64,000 bases of DNA from assembly GCA_965217605.1 (NCBI GenBank), contig CBDCJB010000001.1, positions 124,001 through 188,000 of the forward strand. Direction: 5' to 3'. The stretch comes from JAYYZW01 sp965217605 (GTDB lineage: Bacteria > Pseudomonadota > Gammaproteobacteria > Ga0077536). The position numbers and the translations under genes were made by a program. Within the stretch, counting starts at the first letter, position 1; each line of letters starts with the position of its first letter. The notes under the pieces are model-generated. The model saw only the letters and a program-made list of their open reading frames with translations. It searched no databases and had not been told where the DNA came from. Positions 45,285 to 53,497 of the stretch are shown here, piece by piece.

Positions 45285-46355
45285 TCACATTAATGAAGAA
45301 AATAGTTTTTCATAACCAGCGATCATTAGATCTTCATTAAAAAGCCTGGTGCATCGTTCGCGATTGAACTTACCCATCTGCGCCAAGGCCGTCTTATCGC
45401 GGATCAATAGGCTGATTTTGTCGGAAAGCTTCGTGAGATCGTCTGGCTCGCAAAGCAATCCACCCTCTCCGTCGATTATCAGTTCGGACATCGACGACGT
45501 GTCGAAGCTGATAACGGGTAATCCGCAGGCCATGGCTTCCAATACCGAAAGGCTCAAGCCTTCGCGATAGGTGGGTAGCAGCAACAAATCCGCTGACTGG
45601 TAAAGCGCTGGCATCTTTTCATAGGGCAGGTTACCCACTTGCTTTATCTGCGGGTGTGTCAACGCATTCCGTTGTTTGCGAAGGCCGCCGGTTACGACGA
45701 GAAACACATCCTTCGGCAGTACGCCTGCAATTGCCTTCAGTGCATGTATGCCTTTCCGTTTGGTGGGATTTCCTGAAAATAGTATGTGAATACTGCCATC
45801 ATCTTTGCGTGTCGTTCTGGGCGAAAATGTAGTGGTATTGACACCATTTAAAAGCGTTTCAACTCGGGCGCTCGGATAAGCCTGGCGCACGAGTTCTGAA
45901 GTGAATTGACTGACCGCGGTGATTGCGTCTGCACGATCGACTGCCGCGGTAACGGACCGACTTTGCAGATACCGATAGAACAGTTTCTGGCTAAACGTGC
46001 AACGCCGGCGATAGGCCCGGTCCCAGAAATAATTGTGAAAGGTTATAGCTAGCTTAGAATCCGGTCGGGCAAAGACGTCCCCATATTCGGGAACGGTATG
46101 AACGATATCCGCCGCCTCGCGATAAGCATTCAACAAGGGCGGAAAGATCGTCTTGTTAACGGACACCGAGTTTAGACGATAATTGCTCAGGCGCCGGGCG
46201 AGCCTTGCGTGAACGATATAGGCACCGTTGCCAGGCGCCATTGGACTGTAGATATTTGGCGGAACGTGCATGTTCGGCTGCCTCAGCGACCTTTCCGGCA
46301 CTATAGTTGAGCTAAAGTTTTGCGCCGCGCGGACGACATTACTGCTGTATACCAT
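45285..46355 (-). CDS. Family 4 glycosyltransferase
   Basis: GT-B fold, up to 356 residues: NGAYIVHARLARRLSNYRL (acceptor-side glycine loop), ADAITAVSQFTSELVRQAYP, VETLLNGVNTTTFSPRTTRK, HILFSGNPTKRKGIHALKAI, then the donor-site E-x7-E region YREGLSLSVLEAMACGLPVI. The first ATG is at 46355; ATG 46271 (MHVPPNIYSPMAPGNG) may be the real start because family similarity begins there. Transcribed toward the methyltransferase gene, closing the polysaccharide cluster. Confidence 0.88.
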   Translation of the reverse strand: MVYSSNVVRAAQNFSSTIVPERSLRQPNMHVPPNIYSPMAPGNGAYIVHARLARRLSNYRLNSVSVNKTIFPPLLNAYREAADIVHTVPEYGDVFARPDSKLAITFHNYFWDRAYRRRCTFSQKLFYRYLQSRSVTAAVDRADAITAVSQFTSELVRQAYPSARVETLLNGVNTTTFSPRTTRKDDGSIHILFSGNPTKRKGIHALKAIAGVLPKDVFLVVTGGLRKQRNALTHPQIKQVGNLPYEKMPALYQSADLLLLPTYREGLSLSVLEAMACGLPVISFDTSSMSELIIDGEGGLLCEPDDLTKLSDKISLLIRDKTALAQMGKFNRERCTRLFNEDLMIAGYEKLFSSLM

Positions 46356-46389
46356 TTGGCGCCCGGCGAGCGCCGTGGAGAGGCAATAA

Positions 46390-46674
46390 ATGAGTACCGC
46401 ACAGACCGCGCAACTCTATCGCGGTTATGACAAAGAGAGCGAGTTGTCGCTCAATGGCTGCATTTTCCGCGCGGCGGATCACCTCAGCCTGGTGGCGGCC
46501 AATGAGACCGGTTTCGGCTGGAACGACGAGGAAATCGCCGATCTCGGCGAGCAGATCCGCACACGCGTTAGCACGGATCCGACCGTTCTGAACGATTTGC
46601 CGAAGGAGATCCGGGTCCTCCTGGCCGACGGTCTGGACCTCTTTCCCGGTCTGGCGAATACGAACCCGCCTTAA
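46390..46674 (+). CDS. Small conserved-looking protein of unknown function
   Basis: 94 residues (MSTAQTAQLYRGYDKESELS...). Acidic, with FGWNDEEIADLGEQIRTRVS and LPKEIRVLLADGLDLFPGL; no domain recognised. GGAGAGGCAAT precedes ATG 46390. It lies 213 bases upstream of the amidotransferase gene, with a GC hairpin (46698-46713, CGGGCG/CGCCCG, loop TTTT) between, so it may be a separate small transcript. Confidence 0.55.
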   Translation: MSTAQTAQLYRGYDKESELSLNGCIFRAADHLSLVAANETGFGWNDEEIADLGEQIRTRVSTDPTVLNDLPKEIRVLLADGLDLFPGLANTNPP

Positions 46675-46887
46675 ACCCCTGACAATTGCGCGACCGGCGG
46701 GCGTTTTCGCCCGGATCCGCCCCGCAACATCGCTCCCCGTACTCGCGGTGGCCGGCTTGACGGTTCCTAACGCGAGTTGTACTGTGGTAAACAAAAATTC
46801 ATAGGATGCAACTTTCGCTGGAGCCGCGGCGGCCCGAACTCCGCTAGAATACGGGCCGCTGGAGACCACCGAACCCGGAGACTTCCC

Positions 46888-47799
46888 ATGTGTGGCATTG
46901 CCGGAATTCTGTTCAAAACGGGCGGCGATGAGCGTTCGACGGGCGAAGCACTCATCGACATGCTCGACGGGTGCCAGCACCGCGGCCCGGATTCCACGGG
47001 TTTCGCCCTGTACGGGCATCCTGAGCAGGGTCAGCTCAAATTGCGCTTCTTCATCGGTGAAGGCGAAGAAGCGCACGCGGCCATCGCCCATATCAAGGAT
47101 ATCGTGGCCGAATACGGCGGCGACGTCATCGAAGAGGAGACAATCGCCACCAACTACCGAATTACGGTCACCTACGACGGTGATATCAAGCCGTTTGCCT
47201 ATGCCATGGAGCATGCCGCGAAGGTCATCTCGATCGGTTCGAGCCTCGAGATCATCAAGGACGTCGGCGGCGCTCATGACATCGACGACAAATACGACGT
47301 GCATGAGTTCAAGGGCTCCCACGGGCTCGGTCACGTGCGCCTGGCGACGGAATCCGAGGTCAAACCCGAATCGGCCCATCCGTTCTGGGCGACCGGCTTC
47401 GGCGATATCGCGATCGTGCACAACGGCCAGATTACGAATTACTGGAAGATGCGCCGCCGCCTGGAGCAACGCGGCTTTGAATTCACGACCGACAACGACA
47501 GCGAACTCATCGCTGTTTATTTGGCCGACAAACTGTCGCAGGGCGTCGCACTGCGCGACGCGCTCGAAACGTCTATCGACGATCTCGACGGCACGTTCTC
47601 CTTTTTAGTATCGACCAAAGACGAAATTGGCTATGCGAAGGACCGCCTGGCGGTGAAGCCGATGATCATGTACGAGAACGACGATTTGATCGCCGTCGCG
47701 TCCGAAGAGGTGTCGCTGAACCGGCTGTTCCCCGGTCAGGCCCTCAACACCCACGAACCGCCGCCCGGCACGTTCAACACATGGTCACGATCGATCTAG
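46888..47799 (+). CDS. Class II glutamine amidotransferase (glutamate-synthase type)
   Basis: 303 residues beginning MCGIAGILF; the Cys after Met becomes the N-terminal nucleophile. Conserved blocks: GCQHRGPDSTGFALYG, HGLGHVRLATESEVKPESAH, IAIVHNGQITNYWKMRRRLE, FTTDNDSELIAVYL, and DLDGTFSFLVSTKDEIGYAK with DRLAVKPM. This is the GltB amidotransferase domain as a separate protein (as in GlxB/MgsA sets). It would release ammonia from glutamine for the next protein. Its 3' end overlaps the next gene by 19 bases. ATG 46888 is fixed by the nucleophile. Confidence 0.9.
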   Translation: MCGIAGILFKTGGDERSTGEALIDMLDGCQHRGPDSTGFALYGHPEQGQLKLRFFIGEGEEAHAAIAHIKDIVAEYGGDVIEEETIATNYRITVTYDGDIKPFAYAMEHAAKVISIGSSLEIIKDVGGAHDIDDKYDVHEFKGSHGLGHVRLATESEVKPESAHPFWATGFGDIAIVHNGQITNYWKMRRRLEQRGFEFTTDNDSELIAVYLADKLSQGVALRDALETSIDDLDGTFSFLVSTKDEIGYAKDRLAVKPMIMYENDDLIAVASEEVSLNRLFPGQALNTHEPPPGTFNTWSRSI

Positions 47800-49739
47800 C
47801 CGACGTCGCCGTCCGCCAAGCCAACGAATTAATCCGCTCTCACGGCGAGGCGGGCGAAGACGTCGAGCTCGTCAACCCGGATGCGCGTCATCACCTCGGC
47901 GTCGGCCTGACGTCACCCATCAACGTTACGATTCGCGGTTCAGCCGGTTACTTCTGCGCGGGGCTGTCGGACGCCGCCCATTTCGTCGTCGAACGTAATG
48001 CCGGCTGGGGACTGGGCGACAATATCTACAATGGCTCGGTTGTCGTGAAGGGTAATGCCGGCGCCATCGCAGGCGTGGCCATCCGCGGCGGCGAGGTCGT
48101 GGTTCACGGCAACATGGGTTCGCGCTCGGGCCAGGTCATGAAAGCCGGAACGCTCCTGTGCGCAGGCAACGCAAATTTCATGGCCGGGTATCTCATGTAC
48201 GGCGGCCGCATCGTCATCCTCGGCAACTCCGGTGAACGCGTCGGCGAAGACATGGCCAGCGGCGACATTTACGTTGGCGGCAAGGTCGAGACCCTGGGTT
48301 CAGATGCGACGCTGACCGACATGGACGGCGCGGAACGCGACAGCATCATGGAATTCCTCGATCGCTACGAGATCAGTTTTAACGGGCAGTTCCAGAAAGT
48401 CGTGAACGCCGGAAAGAAGTTGCGTTATGCAACCAGTGAGCGGCAGATGCGCAGCATTCCGTTCTTTTCGTTTTCGGGTGAATCGGACTACTGGAATCCA
48501 AAAGTCCAGGAAGACGTGTTCATCAAGTCTCAAATCGGCCGTTACCGGATCCGCGGTTATGGCGGCGCGCGCGTATTGCCGCATATCTCCGACCTTGCAT
48601 TCAAAAGAGACCTTGGGGAGGCCGGCCGTGACCTGGACGTCGTGTCGAAAGTTGCCATGTCGACCGAGATCGGCGGGATCAACGGCGCCGAGCCGCTCAA
48701 GCTCACCATGCCGGTGATGGTGGCGCCGATGAGTTACGGCGCCTTGAGCGCGTCGACCAAACGGGCCATCGGCATGGCCTCCACGCTTTCGGGCATCGCC
48801 GAGAATACCGGCGAGGGCGGCATGAGTGACGCACAACGCGGCGCCGCCGAGCAGTTGATCTTTCAATGCCTGGGCGGGCGCCTGGGTTGGAACATCCATG
48901 ACATGAAACGCGCCGACGGGCTCGAGATCTATATTTCGCAGGGTGCGAAACCCGGTCTCGGCGGGCAGCTCATGGCCAAGAAAGTCACCAAAGAACTGGC
49001 GCGGATCCGCGGGATCCCGGCGGGTATCGACCTGCGTTCACCGTCGCGGCATCCCGACATCCTGGGCGCCGACGACCTGGTCATCAAGGTGGAGGAATTG
49101 CGCGAAGCGACCAGCTATAGGCTCCCGGTGAGCGTCAAGCTCGGCGCCGGGCGCGTGCGCGACGACATCAAAATTGCGACCAAGGACGGCTTCGACTTCG
49201 TCGAGTTGGACGGCATGCAGGGTTCGACCGGGGCAGGTAGCGCCGAAGTACTCGAATACGTCGGCATCCCGACCTTGCCCGCGATCATCGAGGCGATCGA
49301 AGCACTCGAAGAGATCGAGGCGCGCGACAAGATCCAGATCGTCCTCATGGGCGGGTTGCGCGATGGTATCGATGCGGTCAAATCGTTGTGCCTGGGCGCC
49401 GATGCGACGGCCTTCGGAACCTCGACGATCGTCGCCGGCGGATGCATCGCTTGCATGCAATGCCACGTGGGGCAGTGCGTGACGGGTATCGCCACGCAAG
49501 ATCCGGAGCACGAACAGCGCTATAAGCCGAGCGTCGAAGCACAGAATATCCATCGCTTCTTCGAAAGCGTGCGATTTCAGATTGCAGCCATCACCCATGC
49601 GCTCGGTTATACGGACGTGCGCGATCTAAACAGCGATGACCTCGTCGCGGTCACGCCGGAAGCGGCGAAGATCACGGGGCTGCCGTTTGAGCCTGAGTAT
49701 CGCGCGGTCAACCCGGCGTTGGAGCTCAAGACCGGCTGA
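47781..49739 (+). CDS. Glutamate-synthase-like protein with GXGXG domain before FMN domain
   Basis: 652 residues. Residues about 1-215 form the GXGXG beta-helix (NAGWGLGDNIYNGSVVVKGN, GAIAGVAIRGGEVVVHGNMG, YLMYGGRIVILGNSGERVG). About 265-640 form the FMN-binding barrel (VMVAPMSYGALSASTKRAIG, SQGAKPGLGGQLMAKKVTKE, IQIVLMGGLRDGIDAVKSLC) with a 3Fe-4S site of C-x5-C-x4-C type (CIACMQCHVGQC). In ordinary GltB the GXGXG domain is at the C terminus; here it precedes the FMN domain, as if the separate GlxC and GlxD/MgsB and MgsC proteins were fused in gene order. Probably forms a complex with both neighbours. Confidence 0.88.
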   Translation: MVTIDLADVAVRQANELIRSHGEAGEDVELVNPDARHHLGVGLTSPINVTIRGSAGYFCAGLSDAAHFVVERNAGWGLGDNIYNGSVVVKGNAGAIAGVAIRGGEVVVHGNMGSRSGQVMKAGTLLCAGNANFMAGYLMYGGRIVILGNSGERVGEDMASGDIYVGGKVETLGSDATLTDMDGAERDSIMEFLDRYEISFNGQFQKVVNAGKKLRYATSERQMRSIPFFSFSGESDYWNPKVQEDVFIKSQIGRYRIRGYGGARVLPHISDLAFKRDLGEAGRDLDVVSKVAMSTEIGGINGAEPLKLTMPVMVAPMSYGALSASTKRAIGMASTLSGIAENTGEGGMSDAQRGAAEQLIFQCLGGRLGWNIHDMKRADGLEIYISQGAKPGLGGQLMAKKVTKELARIRGIPAGIDLRSPSRHPDILGADDLVIKVEELREATSYRLPVSVKLGAGRVRDDIKIATKDGFDFVELDGMQGSTGAGSAEVLEYVGIPTLPAIIEAIEALEEIEARDKIQIVLMGGLRDGIDAVKSLCLGADATAFGTSTIVAGGCIACMQCHVGQCVTGIATQDPEHEQRYKPSVEAQNIHRFFESVRFQIAAITHALGYTDVRDLNSDDLVAVTPEAAKITGLPFEPEYRAVNPALELKTG

Positions 49740-49741
49740 TC

Positions 49742-52267
49742 ATGGCCGTTTACGATCTCAACCGCATTCAGGTGCCGGACGCCCCCCCGGGTCACGAGGA
49801 CCATACTCGGCAAACCCATTTCGTTCCGGCGCCTTGTCAGGTTGCGTGCCCGATAGGCACCGATGCGCCGTCCTATATCGCCTATATCTGGGAGGGCAAG
49901 CTCGAAGAGGCGTTCGAAGCGATCACCTCGACGAATCCATTCAGTTCGATCTGTGGTCGCGTGTGTGACGCACCGTGCGAACCCGCGTGCCGCCGTACGG
50001 CCAGCGACGGCCCCGTTCAGATCCGCAATCTCAAACGCTACGTGATGGATGCGGTCGGGCATCGTTACGATCCGCCGGCCATCGAAGTGAGCCAAGAGCA
50101 CACGATCGCCGTTGTCGGCTCCGGGCCCGCGGGTCTCGTCGCGGCGCACGACTTGTCCGTTGCCGGTTATGAGGTCCATGTCTACGAGATGACCGATCGC
50201 CTCGGTGGCTTGATGATCTGGGGGATCCCCGCGTTTCGCCTGCCGCCCGGCGTCATCGACGAGGACATCGACCGCCTGATGCAGCGCTGTCCGGGGTTGC
50301 AGGTCCACCTCAATACCGAGCTCGGTAAAGACGTGTCCCTGCAGGAATTGAAGGACCGGCACGACGCGGTCGTGCTCACCATCGGCTCCTGGTGGGGCAA
50401 AGGCATGGGCATTCCCGGCGAAGACGATCCGCGCGTCATCGACGGCGTCACGTTCCTGCGGCAGATCAATGACGGCGAACGGCCCGAGATGCCCGAAACC
50501 GTAGTGATCGTCGGTGGCGGCGATGTCGCGATGGACGCCTGCCGCTCGGCTCTGCGCCTGCCGGGATGTAAAACGGTGAAAGTCATCTATCGTCGCGGAC
50601 CGGAAGAGATCCCGGCGCGTGCTATCGAACTGCATCACGCACTCAAGGAAGGCATTGAGTTCATCTACAATGCCCAGCAGGTCGCCGTCGAAGCGCGAGG
50701 GGACGGGCTCGCGCTGAAATGCGTGAGGACCGAAGCCGGGGAACCGGACGAAGACGGCCGCCGCCGGCCGGTCGTGATCGAAGGCAGTGAGCACGATATC
50801 GAATGCGGCCTCGTTATCGCGTCGGTGGGTCAGCAGAGCGAATGCGATCATTTGGGCGATCTCGGCTTGATGGCGGGCGACCGCGTGCACACGGTATGGG
50901 ACAACATGCGCACAGACGACCCCAAAGTGTTCGCTGCGGGCGACGGCGCGTTTGGCGGCTCGACGATCGTCATGGCCATGCAGCACGGCCAACGCGTTGC
51001 GTATTACGTCAAGGCGTTCCTGGAGGGCCGCGACGAGCCCATGCCTTACCGCACGCCGTTCCGGACGCGCCGGGTCGAGGTGGCGCAGGATCTATCCTGG
51101 GAGAAGATCGCCTTACAAGAGCCGGAGTTCATGGGTATCGGTGAACAGCCGATCGAATTCCCCGAGATCGAAGCGACCTACGGCTTCAAGACCGCCAAGG
51201 ATGAAGCGGCGCGCTGCTATCGCTGCGACGCGGAAACGGGCTCGGCAGATTACTCCGTCGCGCATCGCGAAGACCTGTTCTCGATGGCGCGCACCAACCC
51301 CAGCGATCAATCGAAGCTCAAGGCGATGCTCGACAAGCGCTTACGCTTGCGGCCCGATCCATTTCCGCAAGGGCGAGAGGCGACACTCGACGACATCGTG
51401 TTCCTGCCGGCGAACCTCTCGCGCCTGGTGATCGATCCCTACCGCGAAGCGTGCAAGGTGTCGACCGATATCGGCGGGCGTCTCGAACTCGAGCTGCCGT
51501 TTTTTGCCAGCGGCTTCGACCGCGAACCCGCGGAAGTCAAAGCGGGCCTCGCTACTGGCCTGAAAGAGATCGGTTGCGGCTACATCGGGAGCCAGCGCCT
51601 GGATGACGCGGTCGAATGGCTGCAGTTAATCGGCGCCGCCGACGAACCCGATGCAGGCGCCTCCGCATGGGTATTCGTGCAGGGCGATCGGTTCGAACCG
51701 GTCGACTTGAAACCACCGCCCGCGGGCTGCCTGCGTGGACTCGCGATTCACGCGCCCGCGATCCTGGAGGATGCGATCAACTACGCCGTGGAAAGCGGCT
51801 TCGATCTGTTGCTGTTATGCGGCAACGGCGATCCGCTGGGTGCTTGGCCAGAGCTCGCTGGGCCACCCGATTTGCGCCTGATACGCGATACGATCGCAAT
51901 CCTGCGCGCGCTGAACAAAGAGGAAACGATCGATCTGATCTGGTATGGGGGCGCGCGCTCGGGTACGGATGCGGCAAAGCTCATCGCGATGGGATGCAAG
52001 GCGGTGGTCTACGGCATGGCGGTCGCGCTCGCGCTCGGCGGATCGATGTCCGAGCAAGGCATCGCCTTCGCATCCGATTTCACCACCGAAGACCGACATG
52101 TGGCGACCGTTAACATCATGAAGGCTCACGCCGGCGAAGCCTCGATGATGGCGCGCTGCACAGGCAAGACGCAATTACATAACCTCGAACCCGAAGACCT
52201 ACGCTCCGTCACGATTGCCACTGCTGAAGACAGCGGCATCCCCATGCCCGGCACACGCGCCATTTAA
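49742..52267 (+). CDS. GltD-like FAD/NAD(P) oxidoreductase with C-terminal extension
   Basis: 841 residues. The N-terminal Cys clusters are those of GltD/[4Fe-4S] proteins (CQVACPIGTDAPSYI, SICGRVCDAPCEPACRR). The first nucleotide site is IAVVGSGPAGLVAAHDLSVA (near 120), with GGLMIWGIPAFRLP; the second is VVIVGGGDVAMDACRSALRL (near 255); the FAD-site end is FAAGDGAFGGSTIVMAMQHG (near 398). A second Cys pair, CYRCD, lies near 498. Residues about 540-841 resemble a degenerate glutamate-synthase FMN barrel (KVSTDIGGRLELELPFFASG, GLATGLKEIGCGYIGSQRLD, DLIWYGGARSGTDAAKLIAM), absent from GltD. It would feed NAD(P)H electrons to the preceding protein. Two bases separate the genes. Confidence 0.88.
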   Translation: MAVYDLNRIQVPDAPPGHEDHTRQTHFVPAPCQVACPIGTDAPSYIAYIWEGKLEEAFEAITSTNPFSSICGRVCDAPCEPACRRTASDGPVQIRNLKRYVMDAVGHRYDPPAIEVSQEHTIAVVGSGPAGLVAAHDLSVAGYEVHVYEMTDRLGGLMIWGIPAFRLPPGVIDEDIDRLMQRCPGLQVHLNTELGKDVSLQELKDRHDAVVLTIGSWWGKGMGIPGEDDPRVIDGVTFLRQINDGERPEMPETVVIVGGGDVAMDACRSALRLPGCKTVKVIYRRGPEEIPARAIELHHALKEGIEFIYNAQQVAVEARGDGLALKCVRTEAGEPDEDGRRRPVVIEGSEHDIECGLVIASVGQQSECDHLGDLGLMAGDRVHTVWDNMRTDDPKVFAAGDGAFGGSTIVMAMQHGQRVAYYVKAFLEGRDEPMPYRTPFRTRRVEVAQDLSWEKIALQEPEFMGIGEQPIEFPEIEATYGFKTAKDEAARCYRCDAETGSADYSVAHREDLFSMARTNPSDQSKLKAMLDKRLRLRPDPFPQGREATLDDIVFLPANLSRLVIDPYREACKVSTDIGGRLELELPFFASGFDREPAEVKAGLATGLKEIGCGYIGSQRLDDAVEWLQLIGAADEPDAGASAWVFVQGDRFEPVDLKPPPAGCLRGLAIHAPAILEDAINYAVESGFDLLLLCGNGDPLGAWPELAGPPDLRLIRDTIAILRALNKEETIDLIWYGGARSGTDAAKLIAMGCKAVVYGMAVALALGGSMSEQGIAFASDFTTEDRHVATVNIMKAHAGEASMMARCTGKTQLHNLEPEDLRSVTIATAEDSGIPMPGTRAI

Positions 52268-52314
52268 TGCCCGGAACGATAATCCCCCTGTTACGGCTGG
52301 GTTTAAATTGTTAA

Positions 52315-52328
52315 CGTAACGCGTTACG
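52315..52328. promoter_or_regulatory. Palindromic operator of the toxin-antitoxin-like pair
   Basis: CGTAACGCGTTACG is a perfect 14-bp palindrome nine bases before the GTG of the first gene. It overlaps a -10-like GATAAT (52328-52333). The position suits autorepression by the first gene's product. Confidence 0.6.
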
Positions 52329-52336
52329 ATAATTAT

Positions 52337-52801
52337 GTGTGCAATGCTGCTAAAAGGCGAGGGAGACCCCGTTCCGGAAACGCGTTGAGTCCGGCGGCGC
52401 GCATGCGCGCCTACCGTGCCCGCAAACGCGCTGCAGGTCTAAAAGCCGTGACCGAGTGGACACCGGTTTCTTCTGAACACTCAACGGTCTACTCCGATCA
52501 TCGCCTTCTGGACGCGAGAAGTCTTGCGCTGCATTGCAAGATCGCACACAAGATAAACAAGAACCGAAGCCTGCTATCGATTCCACGGCAGAATTTACGC
52601 CGTTGGAGTCGGCAATCGTCCGGACAGCCACCGCGCTATATCAAAGAGTGGCAAGAAATCCTCGCCCAACCCTGGCCGCACGTTGCTGCCTTCATCACGA
52701 GTTGCACGGAAAATGCCATTCGCCTGAGACAGTCATCGCCTTTCGCGGGCGTACTCGATGCGATGGAACGCAAAAGCATCTATGCAGCGTTCAGAGCTTG
52801 A
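52337..52801 (+). CDS. Putative antitoxin / DNA-binding partner
   Basis: 154 residues starting at GTG 52337 (CNAAKRRGRPRSGNALSPAA). The Arg-rich N terminus (RRGRPRSGNALSPAARMRAY, RARKRAAGLKAV) looks like an AT-hook or ribbon-helix-helix-type DNA-binding region. The rest is an all-helical domain (RYIKEWQEILAQPWPHVAAF, RLRQSSPFAGVLDAMERKSI) often seen in genes preceding nucleotidyltransferase-type toxins. Its last 20 bases overlap the next gene, and a palindrome sits in its promoter, the usual toxin-antitoxin layout. The function is inferred from layout, not proven by sequence. Confidence 0.55.
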   Translation: MCNAAKRRGRPRSGNALSPAARMRAYRARKRAAGLKAVTEWTPVSSEHSTVYSDHRLLDARSLALHCKIAHKINKNRSLLSIPRQNLRRWSRQSSGQPPRYIKEWQEILAQPWPHVAAFITSCTENAIRLRQSSPFAGVLDAMERKSIYAAFRA

Positions 52802-53315
52802 GCATGTCATTCGCGCCAGCGCTGCAATCGCAGACGATGACGAACTGATCATTATCGGCAACCAATCGATTCTGGGACAGTTTCCCGACGCTCCAACTGC
52901 GCTTCTGGTTTCCATGGAAGTTGATCTTTTCCCCAAAAACAAACCGGCCCTGGCGGAATTGGTCGATGGATCGATCGGCGAAGGTTCTTTTTTTCACCAG
53001 CAGTACGGGTATTACGCGCAAGGCGTTGGACCGCAAACGGCTGCGCTTCCCCGCGGTTGGGAGAAACGATTAATCCGTGTAAATAACGCGAATACGAATG
53101 GCGTATCCGGTCTGTGCCTCGAAGTACACGACCTCGCTATTTCAAAGTACATCGCAGGACGGCCCAAGGATTTGGAGTTTACGCGGGAACTTGCGAAACA
53201 CGGCATGACGGATATAAAAGTCCTACACAAACGACTGGGCACAACAAAAACAGCTAAAGGCGTTAAAGATCGGGTCAACTCGCGGATTGACAACGAATTT
53301 AAGTCCAGAAAATAG
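52782..53315 (+). CDS. Nucleotidyltransferase-like putative toxin (DUF6036/AbiEii-like)
   Basis: 177 residues from ATG 52782: SELEHVIRASAAIADDDELI, IIGNQSILGQFPDAPTALLV, SMEVDLFPKNKPALAELVDG, then LCLEVHDLAISKYIAGRPKD and FTRELAKHGMTDIKVLHKRL. The order G-x-Q-S-L...E-V-D-L-F followed by D-L-x-x-x-K matches nucleotidyltransferase-fold proteins of the DUF6036 type, related to AbiEii/MNT toxins that modify nucleic acids or proteins. It overlaps the preceding gene by 20 bases. The stop lies at the edge of a CTAG hairpin element, but the C terminus (NSRIDNEFKSRK) looks natural. Confidence 0.65.
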   Translation: MQRSELEHVIRASAAIADDDELIIIGNQSILGQFPDAPTALLVSMEVDLFPKNKPALAELVDGSIGEGSFFHQQYGYYAQGVGPQTAALPRGWEKRLIRVNNANTNGVSGLCLEVHDLAISKYIAGRPKDLEFTRELAKHGMTDIKVLHKRLGTTKTAKGVKDRVNSRIDNEFKSRK

Positions 53316-53483
53316 CTAGTGCCCTGTCCCGCGACAAACTTTCGTAAGTCGATCGACGGATTTTTCGTCGGTGGCAAGGCGCGACGACGCCGTGTAGCGG
53401 GCTCTACACAAGGAGGAGCAACACTGCCAGGGGCGAAAAAGACCAGCGAATTATGGAAGTTTGTCGCGGGACAGGGCACTAGG
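53316..53483. repeat. CTAG-ended hairpin element (MITE-like), complete copy 1
   Basis: 168 bp beginning CTAGTGCCCTGTCCCGCGAC and ending in its exact complement; the outer 26 bases pair perfectly, with further imperfect pairing inside. The interior contains GGGCTCTACACAAGGAGGAG, which recurs inverted in copy 2. It starts directly after the putative toxin's stop codon. No protein is encoded. Confidence 0.85.
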
Positions 53484-53497
53484 AGTGGTCTGCGGAA

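Noticed and set aside
46339..50992. Long open frames opposite the amidotransferase and GltD-like genes (46339-47469, 49607-50992)
   Set aside because: Both are antisense shadows of high-GC genes whose sense products have clear domains and motifs.
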